DNA of 64,000 nt from Rhypophila decipiens (taxonomy: Eukaryota; Ascomycota; Sordariomycetes; Sordariales; Naviculisporaceae). A model generated the notes under the pieces. That model did not search any database and was not told the DNA's origin. It saw only the letters and a program-made list of their open reading frames with translations. Positions 10,835 through 23,128 of the stretch are shown in pieces (within the stretch, counting starts at the first letter, position 1; each line of letters begins with the position of its first letter). The stretch lies in NCBI GenBank assembly GCA_033297075.1, contig MU858120.1:112849-176848 (forward strand), in the 5' to 3' direction. A program made the translations under genes and the position numbers.

Positions 10835-11582
10835 TCAGTTCTCGGCGACCGTAAGCTTTTGCACTTCCTCTGTTGGGACTTCGTCGTCATCCTCCTCCCA
10901 TTGGTCCTTCCCGACCATGCCCCTCTCCCAAAGCTGTCTCCCCGTCAGCTTGGCCGGTTCCTTTATCCTAGCCTTCTTAAGCTCGGCAAGTCGCTCCTCT
11001 TCCTCAGCGATCCTTTTATCCTCCATCTCCTTGAGGAACCCTTCCCTCCACTTTATAAATGTCTCGCGATTGACCATTGTCCCGTGGAATTTCTTGTTCT
11101 CCTCTCGCTCAGCCGCTAAAACTCTCTCTTCGTGCACCTTTGCCTCGGCCTCCCGGCGTTCAACGGCCAGCTGTTCTGCGGCCTCTTTTACTGCCGACAC
11201 CAAGGTGAACACCATCGCCATGCCGAGGTTTTCTTCGATGGTGGCTTCTAGATCCTTGAGCAATTGCTCTTTGTCCTCGGCGATGTTGAGATATGGGTGA
11301 GGCGTCGCATTGGGGGGTGCGCCCAGCGAGAGCATGGGGGGCTCGTCTGGGTAGGCCTCTGGGTACCGCACCGTCAGGATCATGACGGGCTGTTCTTCTG
11401 TTTCATCGTCTGGGATGTCGAGGGTGATGGATATTCTGTACTCGGTCTCGGAGATGTCTGCGCCAGTGGATCAGCGCTGTGTCTTGCTGCGATCACGAGG
11501 TGTTTCCAGACAGACCTGTGATTTCATCGGGAAATATGGAGTCGAGGACTTCCCGTTCCTCAATTTGCTCCTCACGACCCAT
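10835..11582 (-). CDS. GIR2: RWD-domain protein, GIR2/RWDD1 family
   Basis: The CDS is complement(join(10835..11457, 11516..11582)), 229 aa, with a 58-nt intron (GTCTGT donor, GCGCAG acceptor). The first exon MGREEQIEEREVLDSIFPDE joins to ISETEYRISI, restoring the RWD start. The RWD core shows the hallmark YPEAYPDEPPMLSL. A charged coiled-coil follows (EAKVHEERVLAAEREENKKF), then the conserved GTMVNRETFIKWREGF block and LTGRQLWERG. In yeast Gir2 binds the GTPase Rbg2 and contacts Gcn1, modulating the Gcn2 stress response on ribosomes. Its start lies 388 bp from the divergent PUF6 start, so the two probably share a promoter region. Confidence 0.85.
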
Positions 11583-11970
11583 TTTCGGTTTCGGTTTTGT
11601 ATATTACCGGTTGTAAGATGCCACCGTTGTTGTAAATAATTCCCAGACTAAATCAAGGCGTGTATAGAACCAGGATTTTGGCTTCGCTATGAGGGGCAAC
11701 TCTGAATTCTGGATGCTGGGTCTGGCAGTGTTGTCCTGGTGGTGGGGTAAAGAAATGCAGCGCGGCAGCGCCAACGGGAGTGGGGAGCTCATATGGGGTA
11801 AGAGGCTCACCGCCCGGCAGATAAGATTGACAAGGGTCTGTCCGCCAAAAAATTTCCATCCACTGGGACATGGATGGGAAGAAGCTTGACACTGAGGCTC
11901 GAATTCTCTGTTGCGATTTTTTGAACCGAGTCAACAGAATTCCTCCAACTACGGCCATACCTACATCGAA
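11583..11970. promoter_or_regulatory. Shared divergent promoter, GIR2 / PUF6
   Basis: This 388-bp gap lies between the start codons of GIR2 (minus) and PUF6 (plus), both linked to ribosome function. No specific binding motif stands out by eye. Confidence 0.4.
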
Positions 11971-14130
11971 ATGGGACCCAAAACATTCTCAAAACTGGCT
12001 GGCGCCAAAAGAAAGGCGGTTGCCAACGCAAAGCACGGTTCCGATGTGCGAGCCAAGAAGGCGAAAACATCAACGGGCAAGCAGCGTGTTACTTTTGATA
12101 ACGACGATGTCAAGTCCGACAGCGACTCGGGTGACGACGCATACTCCGTCGACGGTGGCGCCGAAGTAGAAACAAAGTCGGCCAAGTTCGAACCCAAAGG
12201 GAAGAAACCCAATGGTGATGCTACAACTGGTTCGTCTGCTCCGGCTCTTCACTTCTCCAGTGAACCTCCCACTAACTGAGACACTCTAGGGACGCAAACC
12301 TCTCGTGAAGCACATGCGAAACAAAAGCAATTGGCTGCTGAGCGCAAGGCCGCGAAGCCCCTGGCAGATGAAGTGCAGAGGACAAAGAAGCTCTGGGAAA
12401 AGCTACGGCGCAAGTCCCACGTGCCCAAGGAGGAGCGCCAGCAGCTCGTCGATGAGCTCTATTCCATAATCACCGGCAAGGTCAAGGACTTTGTGTTGAA
12501 GCACGACGCCGTGCGCGCTGTCCAGACCGCCATCAAGTACTCGACCCCTGCCCAGCGCAAACAGATCGCCAAGGAGCTCCAAGGAACATATGCACAGCTT
12601 GCTGAGAGCAGGTATGCCAAATTCCTGATCGGCAAACTTCTTGTCCAGAATGACGACGATATCCGAGATATCATCGTTCCTGAGTTCTATGGCAAAGTCC
12701 GGAAGCTCATCAACCATCCCGAGGCGTCGTGGATTCTTGATGATATCTACAGAGGCGTGGCCACCAAAGACCAGAAGGCAAGGCTGTTGCGGGAGTGGTA
12801 CGGTCCAGAGTTTGCCTTGTTCATGGTGGACAGAAACGTCGAGGCCACCGCCGACCTCAACAAGATTCTCGCCGAGGAACCAAGCAAGCGGGCCACGGCA
12901 TTGAAATACTGCTTCGACATGGTCAATGGTCTCATTCAGAAGAAACTTACTGGATTCACCATGCTCCACGACGCCATGCTACAGTACTTTTTGAACCTCA
13001 AGCCTGGCAGCGATGAACTGAAGGAATTCACCGAGACCATCAAGGAGGACGAGGGTGGTGATCTCCTCAAGAATATGGCCTTTACCAAATCTGGCGCTCG
13101 TCTTGTCTGCTTGCTGCTGGCGCATGGCAACGCCAAGGACAGGAAGCAGATCATCAAGACCTTCAAGGATACCTTCCAGCTCATGTCCGGGGATCCTAAT
13201 GGCCATATGATTATTCTGGCCGCCTATGATCTCATTGACGATACTGTCTTGACTTCCAAGACGATATTCCCCGAGTTAATAGGGAAAGGCGATGGAAACG
13301 AGGCAGGAAATCTGGTCTTCCTGGCGAATGACCTCAATGCGCGAACTACGATTTTGTACCTCTTCGAGGGAAGGTCAAAATCCCTTTTCCCTACCAGCCA
13401 TGCCAACGACTTGGCTATCCTGGACGAAATCCACGAGATCAGAAAGACCACGAGCAAGAAGGAGCCCGAGATCCGTCGCAAAGAATTGGTAGCGGCAATC
13501 TCTTCACAACTACTTGCAGTTGTTGCCGCCTCACCAAATGACCTTGTTTCAACATCATTCGGCTGCCAGTTCGCCGCCGAGGTTTTGCTCTCGACCGTGG
13601 GCGACAAGAGTGCTGCATTGGCCGCCATTGCCTCCACTGCCGGCGGCGACCCAAGTGCATCGACAGAGGAAAAGATCTACCCGCCACCACCCCCGCACAT
13701 TTCCCTCACACCGCACGGAGGAAAGATGTTCAAGACGCTGATTGCTGGTGGACGGTTTGACAAGGCCACGGGAGAGCTCAAACGGGTCGACCCCCCGCTG
13801 AACTTTGCCGACATCCTGTATCCTATCATTGAAGAGCATGTCGTTCAATGGGCCACTGGGCCAAGCTCGTTCACCGTCTTGGCCTTGTTGGAGGCACCAG
13901 ACTTTGCTTCCAAGGATAAGTTGACTAAAGCCCTGAAAGAGAACAAAAAGGTGCTGAAGAAGGCGGCTACTGAGGAGACGGCTGCTCAGAAAGACAAGAC
14001 CGAGGTAGACGCAGCTGAAAAGGAGGGCGGTGCTAAGAAGCGCAAGTCCAAGAGCAAGGATAAGGATGACCAGCCCAAGCCAAAGGGAAATAGGGGCACC
14101 AAGTTGGTTCTTGAGAAGCTGGGTGCTTAA
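11971..14130 (+). CDS. PUF6: PUF6-type Pumilio-repeat protein with CPL domain
   Basis: The CDS is join(11971..12229, 12290..14130), 699 aa. The 60-nt intron has a GTTCGT donor, CTAAC branch site and CTAG acceptor. Exon 1 encodes a basic/acidic nuclear-type leader (KRKAVANAKH, VRAKKAKTS). Exon 2 carries PUF-like repeats starting KLWEKLRRKSHVPKEERQQL and HDAVRAVQTAIKYSTPAQRK, then SRYAKFLIGKLL, KLTGFTMLHDAMLQYF and SGARLVCLLLAHGNAKDRKQ. A CPL-type region with YPPPPPHISLTPHGGKMFKT follows, then a Lys-rich tail. Yeast Puf6 works in the nucleolus in 60S biogenesis and represses ASH1 mRNA translation; human PUM3 is the counterpart. Length agrees with the family. Confidence 0.9.
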
Positions 14131-14341
14131 TTTCGTCGGGTCTCTTGCAAAGTGGCGTTTATTGCTGTCAGTATATACTTGTAGATGCTGAGAAGATTAC
14201 CAAAATGTTTGTGTCTGCATGACTGCGTCCGTGCATTCTGGCTGGCTGGCCATTGTGAATAATCGTGGCATTGGGTCAGTTGGCCACCTCAGGAAAAAGA
14301 AACATCACCATTGGGTATTTTTGTGTAGTCTAGAGCTAAGT

Positions 14342-14378
<37 letters not shown>

Positions 14379-14905
14379 ATGTATAACATGAGCAATTAGT
14401 TCAGGGGAAAAAGAGAGAAAGGGAAAACATTAGACAACCACCACCAAAGCCTTGTAACGGTTTTTACCTCCAGTCATCCTTGACGCCATGCCATGCAGTT
14501 AACCTTTTTTTGTTTCCATTTCTTATATCAACACCCATAACCACCGCTAATCGGCCACGGCCATACCTGGTCCTTGCTTGGGCTCGGTGATAGTGTAGCA
14601 ATGAGGACTGCTCAGGCTTGTGCTGACTGTCTGGATAGAGCACATTTCCGTTCCCACACTCCTTCTCCACCTCTGCTTTGTTAGAGTTATGATGCGGAAA
14701 GAAAGCAACGGAGCCAGTGGTTGAGAATCCCAATCCCTTCATGTCTCGCTCAGGGAGCGGCTAGTCTCAAGCACGCTCAGAGATGTTGAGGGTTCAAGGA
14801 CTCCCTGCTCCACAGCAGTCTGCCCAATGATTCCAGATGATGCACACATATCGCAGCGTGGATACGCAATTCCCTGGCCGAATAAACCACCGGAATCCTC
14901 GCAGA
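14131..14905. other. Convergent intergenic with a GCAA microsatellite
   Basis: This is the 3' flank shared by PUF6 (plus) and RPB4 (minus). Apart from the tetranucleotide repeat at 14343-14378, nothing gene-like is visible. Confidence 0.6.
14343..14378. repeat. (GCAA)9 microsatellite
   Basis: Nine uninterrupted GCAA units (36 bp). The same motif in another register occurs at 57729-57752. Confidence 0.95.
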
Positions 14906-15411
14906 TCAGGCACTCATAAGCTTGGCCATCTCATCCAGCAACTCCTGCAAGTCCCCGTCGCTAATCTTGTCCGCCAGCGAGGGAATCAAGGTTTTGCACT
15001 CGTCTGAGCTGTCACAACATAGCGAACCTAGATAGCAGCGAAAACGTCAGTCAACTCCTCCTACACACAAAGAAAGAGCGCCGGAAACCCACCAATCTGC
15101 GCCCTCTCGAATTTAGTCAACTCCTTATGCGCGCTCAACAACCGCTCCACGGCCTCGACGTTCTCCTTTTGCTTGAACCGGGCAAACGCATCGAGGTAGT
15201 CGAGCGTCTTGTTGAGCACGTCCGTCTCGTTGCGGTCTTTACGGTCCTTGCGCCGCTTCGCCATCAGCGCGTTGATGACGAGCGAAGCCTCCGACAGGGT
15301 GAGCGTGTCGACGTCCTCGAATTCGCCCAGCTTCAGCACGGCCGATGCTTCCTCCTCGCCGGCGGGGCGCGGTTTCGACCGCGAGGTGGGCGCGTGTGCT
15401 TGGTCGGACAT
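14906..15411 (-). CDS. RPB4: RNA polymerase II subunit RPB4
   Basis: The CDS is complement(join(14906..15027, 15093..15411)), 146 aa, with a 65-nt intron (GTGGGT donor, CTATCTAG acceptor). Joining the exons gives ERAQIGSLCCDSSDECKTL, followed by IPSLADKISDGDLQELLDEM, the diagnostic RPB4 C-terminus. The N-terminal half includes GEFEDVDTLTLSEASLVINAL and NKTLDYLDAFARFKQKENVE, also typical. RPB4 pairs with RPB7 to form the stalk of Pol II, with roles in initiation, stress transcription and mRNA decay. The length is shorter than yeast RPB4 but usual for filamentous fungi, which lack the yeast-specific insertion. Confidence 0.93.
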
Positions 15412-16653
15412 TTTCTGGACTATTTTATTTCCCCTTTTTTATACGATGAACTTCTCGTCCGTGACAGTCGAATCGAACGCCTGCTCGCTCCTTCTGTCGT
15501 GCAGTGTTCTGTTGGCGCTTTTCCCGTTCTTCCTTTCCTGTCGTCTTTGATCCGCGCGACCGGCGCTGACGGCCGTGCTCCACCAGTTGAACCGCTTCAC
15601 TCCTGGAGAATCGCTCTTGTTGATTGCTTTCGTTCCTCAGGTTCTCTCGTACTAAAAGTGGTAGTCCCGGAATGCGACTGTGAATCGTCGATTCCCCGAA
15701 TTTTTGTTGCCCTGTTTGTTGCCTGTCACCGGAAACAAACCCCAATATAGCGGGCGCGATTGAGTCAAGGTCGCAAAATGAGTTTGGAGGTTTCGGAGTA
15801 GTCAATATCGTGAAAATCCAAGCCACAAAAGTTGTTGTCGCTGCACATTTGCTTTCTTGATCCTTGCCTTCTTTGATGCTCAAGCTTTGGTTGCGGCTCA
15901 TGCGCCGTGTGAACCATGCCAAAACATTGGTGGGTCCGCTAGATCCGCACTGTGGCGTGTGGGGAACCGCCCTCGATTAGGCGCGGGAGTGCAACCCGAA
16001 GACGGGACTTGGTCCCATCTCAGAGGACGTCATTTCTCACAAGATCGAAACATCACACGCCGATTTCGTGCCTCCTACAGTACGAAGCTCATACTGATAT
16101 TAGAAGAACGCTGTCATGAGTATTAATCTAACGCTATTCCAGACGTTGGCGTGCATTTCCCCTCCGCCAACATGTACTCTAGGGATTCCAGAGTACTGAT
16201 ATCTGAATCCAGCATATTCTTGTTGCTTTCCACTTTTGTCACATGCCATGTCGCTCTATCCTCATCTACCGCCAGAGCTGCTCGCGATACCCTCATCGTC
16301 CGGCCCAAGGAAACCAAAACCTTTGCACAAGTCGAATACCAATAAGCTGCTGGGTCCCCAATCGCCCCAGCAGATGCCTCCAGGTATATGGTCTACACCT
16401 CGCCAGTCGTGAATGGTCCGCCCAGTCCCCAGCCCCATTCGTTTCACAAACATGCTCTATTTGCTGAAAAAGCCATGACTATAGAGGAGCAAGAGAAACA
16501 TCTTATATCGCGCTGCACAGCATGCCCAACACTTGTTAACACGTGAGGCCTGCTGCTGCTTCTCAAACCGCCAGGGGCAGCATTGAAGCGTCTCCTTAAG
16601 CAACGACTCCCCCATTTTTCGTACGCAGACCAAGAGAGATCTAGCTGGCTCGC
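15412..16653. other. Intergenic, no gene seen
   Basis: 1.24 kb between the RPB4 start and the 3' end of the PP2A subunit gene. Frames present (for example 15857-16126 and 16151-16345) have no recognisable domain or splice support. Confidence 0.55.
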
Positions 16654-18573
16654 TTACAGGGCAGAAAATACAAAAAGCTAAAACCCGTGTCAGCAGCTGA
16701 TGAGTTGACGATTCTGTCTCGCCGCTGCTATCTGCGGATAGCGGGCATGCAACTTGGGAAGGGAAGAAATGACTCACGTTGTTCGTAGCAGCAATTGCAA
16801 TGCTGTCCTCAAACGGATGCCAGCTCATGTGCAGAATCTTCTTGTTGAAATCGATCTGGTCTGCATCCGTCTCCTTGCGCATCCTTTGCCCTTGAGCTCC
16901 CGCCGCGGGACTGCCTGCCCTGGAACCGCCCTTCTTACCGCCGTTCGCAGTTGGGCTCGTCGACGAGTTGATCGGGGTCGGGATTCCGACTTTCTTGGCC
17001 TTGAAGGCCGATTTGTCAGCCTGGAGGACGACTTCCACCTCCTTGTCTGGGTCCGAGGGATAGATCATGAAGTTGTTGTTGTAGCTTCCAGTCATCACAT
17101 TCTTGGCATCTCCAGAGAAAACAACTTCAAACTTGTCAAAGATACTATCGTTCTCGTACGTGTCGCACAGTCTCGGCCTAAGATGCTCGTGAATGGGAAT
17201 GGTCTTGACTGGCTGCCTCTCCATGTTGACGTCCCAAATCTTGACCGTTAGATAATCACGGGAGAGGATGTACCGGCCGTCGTGAGAGAACCGGACGTCC
17301 GAGATGGACGATATAATTTCGGAGAAGAACGATCTGGAAGATGGGTCCTCTTCTTGCTCAAACACTAGTTGCCGCACCAGTCGTCAGTAAAGGAAAGCTT
17401 CCCTGTAATAATGGAACATCAGCAGTGTTCAAAAACCTACACTTGGAATGCTTGTCACACAGGGCGCTCTCTCGCATGTCCGCCAGCTTGATCGTGCCCT
17501 TGGAGCTCGCATACATGAACCAGTTGCAGCTCAGAGGGTGAAACTCGGCCGCTGTGATAACCTCCGTCAACTCTTCCATGTTTGCAGGCTTGATGTCCAC
17601 AATATTGAAGCTCTGGTCTTGTATGTTCAGGTTCCACAGGTTTATCCTCAGATCATCGCTACTGATGAAAGTCTCCCCATCGCTGTTCACCGAGATGCTG
17701 TTGATGTGGTAGGCATGGGCGTTCGCATAAGTTCTCCTGGGCACAGCCGCAACCACAGTGTCGTGGTGAGTCAATCTGGGCAGCTTCAACTCGGAAGCAT
17801 CACGGAAATGAGATCGTGGTGGTGCACGCGGTGTGCCTCCACCCGCGCCGGTGATGTTGGCCGGCGTCAGGTCCTGGGATGTATTGTTCTCGGCAACGAC
17901 TTTCAGCGACTTCTCAAAGACTTTCCATAACTTGATCGTCTTGTCGTTTGTCGACAGCAGATAATGGGAAGCATTTTGCCGCCGGCACCACTTGATCTTG
18001 TTGATCTTCTCCTCGATTTCTAGCGACTTCAGGTAGTCAAACTCGGGCTCGTGGGACTGGAACTCCGTATGGAACTTGTACTCGCAGGTTTTTTTCTGAA
18101 CGAGGTGTGAGCGAGTGTCAGTATCGGGACAGCAGAGAGCTGGTCAGGCAGAGAGTATAATATGGCTTACCGTCTCGTTCCGCTCGAACAGAACAACGCG
18201 ACCACCTTTGTCGCCCGTGGCTAGGTAGTTGCCCGTGTGGTCGAACTCTACGGTGGAGATGATATCGGCTGATGAAGGCCGAGTCAGTACAGCTGGGGGC
18301 GATGACGAGACGATCGAGACCGGGGGAGCCTCGTCCTCTGCGGAAGTGGGTGTCGTACCTTCGGTGATATCCTCAACATCTCCTTTGTCGCCAAAGCATC
18401 TAACAAGGCGGTCTCAGCATCGCATACATGGGCTGCGTGTGGGTGACTATATGCCACAGAACGGCCATCACACCCACAAACGGGCACGCCGGGATCTGAA
18501 AGGTCCATTTTCAAGACAGGAAGGCTTACTGAGTGAACTTCCATGTCGGCGTGTTGGCCTCTGGTTCCACCAT
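16654..18573 (-). CDS. Serine/threonine protein phosphatase 2A regulatory subunit B (B55/CDC55 type)
   Basis: Six exons fit: complement(join(16654..16677, 16778..17364, 17441..18095, 18171..18268, 18359..18399, 18530..18573)), 482 aa. The start [15 protein letters not shown] joins [13 protein letters not shown] and then [20 protein letters not shown], the classic B55 N-terminus. WD-type segments follow, including [57 protein letters not shown] and [20 protein letters not shown]. The last coding exon is only 24 nt and gives LFVFSAL-stop, which matches the family end. The subunit directs PP2A to substrates in mitotic exit, septation and morphogenesis. A Gly/Ser/Lys-rich insertion ([19 protein letters not shown]) near residue 400 is a filamentous-fungal feature. 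Intron ends are all GT..AG. Confidence 0.93.
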
Positions 18574-20434
18574 CTTTCAAGATTTCGAGAGGTGGGTGAG
18601 GGTGTCCTTCACTCTACCCCAGCTGGTCGTCGAAGCAGATGTAGGCGGGCGGTCAGGCCAGCGGGTTGTTCGCGTGGACGGGATAATGCCAACGGCGGTG
18701 GCAGTCGAAACAAAGATATTTATGACTTGATGCGCAATGGCGGTGGTTGGTGGGCAGCTCGATGTGAGGCAGGGTGATACCGGCCAGATAGCGTGTTCCG
18801 AGCAGCAGAGAGGCGGGGAGATGGGAAGGCGTCTAACGCTGGGGATGATGCAGGATAGGCAGGACCAATTGTCCAGATGAAATGGAATCCGGGGACGATG
18901 GCTCGAAGAGACTTTCTAGTCGGACGGAGATCGGCTCTCTGGCACTGCAGGGAGCGTGCACTATTGAGAACGGTTGCAGTCAGGTGCTGAAGAATCCCTA
19001 TGTGACGAAGTAAGAGAGCGAGAAGGTCAGCGGACGATTGTTACAAATGAACGATCGCGTACAAATAGGCGACAAAGAGAAGCAAGGGGAAAAAGGACTG
19101 TTGTTGCCCAAAGGTCAAGCTTGGATTTGCCTACAGTACAAGTGGATGCGGGGTATCAGAAGTCGCGTGTGGTTGATTTTGAGTATCGAAGTTGAGAGTT
19201 GGAATGGCGGAGTGGTGAATGCTTGATGCTGAAGCTGTCGGAGTTCTCTGGAAAACGACCTGGAACTGAAAGTTAAGCTCGAAATGAAATGACGGGAGAT
19301 GGTGTTGGTTTACTGGCATGCCCGCCCATTCAGCAGGACCCTCACCTCCTCCCAAATGGCAAAGTGCCAAAATGGCGCTCAGGTCTTGCCCCACTGCCCG
19401 CTGCCCGCTGCCCACTCTTTCCTTCCCCGCCAGCAGGCCAGCGGGCCAAAGTGTGCACAGTGCACAAATGAGGCAACAAGCCTGCTGCCCGACCAAAACT
19501 GTTCATACAGCTCCTTCCTCTCTACTGGCTACGCAAAAGGGAAGCTGGAAGTTGCAAGATTCAAGCACGCAGTGACGGGCTCCTTCCACCTGACTTTTTG
19601 CTGCCCGCTAAGTGCCCGACTTCAAACCTGCTGCCCTTCCAATGGAAACGGTCTATCCAGGTCCAGCGTTGGGTGTACAGTACATTGCGCATGCTTTCCT
19701 ACCACTTTCCTGGCAGGTGTATATGTCTTTGCCTACCCATTTGAACATGGCAGTCGTTTTTCTGCAACATGATGGGCAGCGAGAACAAGGGAAGGATACA
19801 GGCCCGGGCAGGTAATGTAGAGCTCTACTGGTATTGTACTACGTAGTCTACGTCGTACCTGACCTCGGCATAGACCAGCAGGCCTTGTGCCAGAGCAGAG
19901 ACGTGGACATTCTTGTCGCGGATTGCCATGTCAATATCCAAGTTTCACTGTTTAATGTTTTTCATCTCTTTCACGAGATGCATGAGAAGCTGTATACTGT
20001 ACTTGTCCGCGGTTTTCCACTCCTCTTGTTTGAACAGGTACCAGGTTATTCCTTGGTGGTCTCTTCGATTGACACAGTGCGCCAAGTTTATGGCCCTACG
20101 CAGCGTATCCGTACCCATCCCCGTTTTCCTTGTCAACAGGACCTTATTCTGGAAACTTGAAACTCAACAAAGCCTTGGTTAGCTACCGGTAACTACTAGC
20201 TCGGCCCAGCAGATATCGATTCCGAGTGGTGGCTCCTTCGCAGAGACAAACGTGTCAGGCTTCACAGGCATTTTAACACTACACATCTCCCAGCGTTCCT
20301 TCGCTTTGAATGTGCAGTGGCTACCAGCAAACCGGTCCGTCTATTTCCGACGCCAAAGGTTCGAGCTGATTTCAAAAAGGATCACAGCCACAGAGCATCG
20401 TCCTCTTGATCTGCGTTGGATCGTGATCTCGACC
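18574..20434. other. Divergent promoter region, PP2A subunit / 20435 gene
   Basis: 1.86 kb between two genes transcribed apart. It contains short GCCCGCTGCCC-type iterations (about 19390-19415 and 19605-19635) and a GTGCACAGTGCAC palindrome near 19452. The open frames look like chance. Confidence 0.5.
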
Positions 20435-21412
20435 ATGGGCGACGAAAACGAGCAAAGGTCATCATCCAAGGGGAAGGGGAAGCAGGTGGATGATTCAGAA
20501 CAAGCAGCTACTCACGAGAACCAAGATGGACTGCTCCCGCGTATTGCAAAATCAGCAGCCTCTCTACCCTCGGCCTTGTTCTCAGGTGCACCACAAACTG
20601 GAGGAGGGCTAGCTTCCATTGGAGGGAGCGAGAAGGCCGGGTCTTCGAGAGCGGCAGAAAGCCTCTCGAAAGTGAATGAGAATCTCACTCAGATCCGGCC
20701 TAATATCGCAGGAGGGCGCGAGACAGTCAAGTCGGGGCCAGCCGACGAGCACATGGCGAGGGAAGAGGCATCGTTCTCGGCTTTCCTAGACAGCACGGAG
20801 CCCTGGATACCCTCTCAGCCACCAAGCGGGCTCGAGGGAGCATGGCCATCCCACAGTCACATAGCGGAGGCTCCCAGGGCGATGGGGGAGACTGGCCAGC
20901 CCCCTCTGTCTGTCGCGGAGCAGCAAGCACGGGACGGACTGGATGTGGTGGCACTTCTCTCGACCTTTGACGATGGTGGTTTTGACGAACCGGACAATGA
21001 GACGCTGTCCCCTGACGAAATGACAAACCTGCGAAGGGCACTGTTCGGCGAGGGCAAGGATAGCAACCAGCGTCTTTCAAGCATGTTGGACAACGTCCTC
21101 AACTTCACGCCCACATACCTACGCGAACCAGGGCCAACCGCTGATATGGAACTGGCCTTGCATATGGGAACTGCAGAAAGAGACGAATCCTGGCAGGCAT
21201 GGATCGGACAGTGGTCTCGTGTGTTGACCGAATACCAGGACGAAGTCTGGGGGGATCTCGGGTCGTTGGTCGAACAAGCCCGGGCTGAAATCAAGCAGTT
21301 GGAGGAGGCCGGGGGTCCAATATCAGGCAAAGAAGCCCCTGAAGCCGTGGCGCCGGCTCTTTTGCGGCTCCGGGCCATTCTTGGACATCTCAGGGGTTCG
21401 CCTTCAAATTGA
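20435..21412 (+). CDS. Conserved-looking hypothetical protein, 325 aa
   Basis: This is a single-exon gene. I do not recognise a named family. The N-terminus is charged and Lys/Ser-rich (MGDENEQRSSSKGKGKQVDD), followed by a Ser/Gly/Ala-rich linker. A short block, EEASFSAFLDSTEPW (about residues 109-123), stands out. The second half is more ordered, with an acidic stretch (TFDDGGFDEPDNETLSPDEM), a region with MLDNVLNFTPTYLREPG, and a Trp-containing helix pair (ESWQAWIGQWSRVLTEYQDE, then LVEQARAEIKQLEEAG) that could form a coiled coil. There is no signal peptide or membrane segment, so it is probably soluble. Codon use and the open frame support a real gene. ATG 20435 was chosen over the longer in-frame upstream sequence from 20252 because the leader before it looks like UTR. 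Function is unknown. Confidence 0.7.
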   Translation: MGDENEQRSSSKGKGKQVDDSEQAATHENQDGLLPRIAKSAASLPSALFSGAPQTGGGLASIGGSEKAGSSRAAESLSKVNENLTQIRPNIAGGRETVKSGPADEHMAREEASFSAFLDSTEPWIPSQPPSGLEGAWPSHSHIAEAPRAMGETGQPPLSVAEQQARDGLDVVALLSTFDDGGFDEPDNETLSPDEMTNLRRALFGEGKDSNQRLSSMLDNVLNFTPTYLREPGPTADMELALHMGTAERDESWQAWIGQWSRVLTEYQDEVWGDLGSLVEQARAEIKQLEEAGGPISGKEAPEAVAPALLRLRAILGHLRGSPSN

Positions 21413-22239
21413 CACGGGATAACTGGCCCGTTCAGACAAACTCTTCCTCATGGTCAGACACATCTATACGTATCTCTATTGTCGTCGAGTCGATCCGAGA
21501 AATGACATGTCACGTGGCTATGGCTATGGCTATCAACCCCCTGCCTTCGATTCCAGATCCGCGATTGCGACGCTACGCCGTAATCGCTGACCGCTCCCTG
21601 GAGTTTACCCCGCCATCCCCACCAAACAAGAGCGAGTTGCTGGGCCGACTCAGCATCCTTGGATGACATCACAGATGGTCGCCTGTGGTTGGTCAGTTTT
21701 CCCTCGAAGCACCAGACACCAGCCTCTCAATATGCAACCTTCGAAATACCGGATGGAAGCAGCTCCAGTTGCTGCCCTACCTCGGTGCGAGGATTATGTA
21801 CATACTGTCAGACCATCTATCAATGTACCTATGCTACGGAATACCAAGTGTCGATAAACCGTTCACGCTGCCCTCGTTTTCTTCATGATTTGAAGATTTT
21901 CTCTTGGCGACCTTTGGCTTTGTACTGACTATTCGCGGATACGGAAAACTTAGCAACCTGGAATAATCTGGACGCTCTCCAATGCCGAGCTGATTGGTAT
22001 CTCGGATCAAATCTAGAGCTCCTCTGAATATCATCCCGAGCCGAGTCTCACCACCACTGTCCAGTTGCGCCGCAGAAATCAAGTTGGGTTCGGAAGGATC
22101 GCATCGCCTCTCTCCGGCGGTATCATCTGCTTGCCAGCGATCTTCTTTTCCAACTTTGTACAAGCAAACCGCTGATTAGCATTATCCGCTGCCGCAACAT
22201 CTACACCGATTAGTGCGAATTCAGAGGCACCGAACAAGA
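21413..22239. other. Intergenic, no gene seen
   Basis: 0.83 kb between two plus-strand genes. A GTGGCTATGGCTATGGCTAT hexamer iteration lies near 21515-21533. Nothing else stands out. Confidence 0.55.
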
Positions 22240-23128
22240 ATGAGGAACTGGTTACAGAGGTCCTACCCAGGGGGCTGGGCTCAGAATATCGCTTTGCTTT
22301 TGGCGGCAGTTTCCATATCACCAGTCTGCGCCAGCCAACAACCGTTCCTACCAGTCGAGACGGCTACTAGTTGGCCGCTCGTAAAAAGGCAGGGCTGCAT
22401 ACCGAACTTTTACAGCTGTGCGAGCCAGGGCAATGCTTTTTCTGGTACATGCTGCCAGGTCGGCCAGAAATGCGAGCTAGACGTGAATAACAGCCCGGCG
22501 TGCTGTCCAGCAAAGTAAGTGCAAGATCCATTCCAAAGTAACACCGTTTTCAGGACTTGTGGTAGCTGACCGACGGCTCTTGTCCACAGCGCCGTCTGCA
22601 CCGGTACCGCGCCGGCGAGCTTCGTGCCGCCAGGTCCGACAAAAACGGCCGTCTCGTTCGTCCCAAATCCTTACTTCTCGTTTCCGTACGTTGCGACGTA
22701 TTTCGACAACCCTGGGGACTGCTCGGCGGCTGTTAGTCAGTGCAGTGCCAACTACGGCGTGTGTACCTCACAGCTGGGCGGGCAGGGTGGCTTTGTTGTC
22801 ACGATTGAGGTACCTGGAGGCGGAGGGACTACCTTTACGGGTGGTGGCCAGGCTAACGTAGGGCCGGTCAGCGCTACTAGTATATGTGAGCATCTCATAG
22901 CGGCGGCTCTTTGTGCATGTTTCAACCGCTAACTCGAGTGTGCGTATAGGCAATAGCTTGTCGTCGGTGGCCTGCAATGGCCTACAGCAGAGTATGTGCA
23001 CAATGACGGGTACCACGGCGGGTGGGTTTTATTTTGGGACAGGAAATGCCGCCGCGAGACCAACCGCTGCTTGTCTCGGGGCCATGGTGGCGGGAGTGGC
23101 TGGTTTGGCTGTTATGAATGGCTTCTAG
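22240..23128 (+). CDS. Secreted Cys-rich protein, probably GPI-anchored
   Basis: Three exons: join(22240..22514, 22590..22885, 22950..23128), 249 aa. The donors are GTAAGT and GTGAGC, and all joins keep phase and give Cys-rich sequence. A hydrophobic N-terminal segment (WAQNIALLLAAVSISPVCAS) acts as signal peptide. A possible KR processing site (PLVKR) is followed by a module with two CC pairs (CIPNFYSCASQGNAFSGTCC and KCELDVNNSPACCP). Then comes FSFPYVATYFDNPGDCSAAV and a Gly-rich segment. The end is Ala/Gly hydrophobic (AACLGAMVAGVAGLAVMNGF), resembling a GPI signal. It is likely at the cell wall or plasma membrane. Function is unknown; small secreted Cys-rich proteins can be adhesins or effectors, but nothing here decides that. 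Confidence 0.8.
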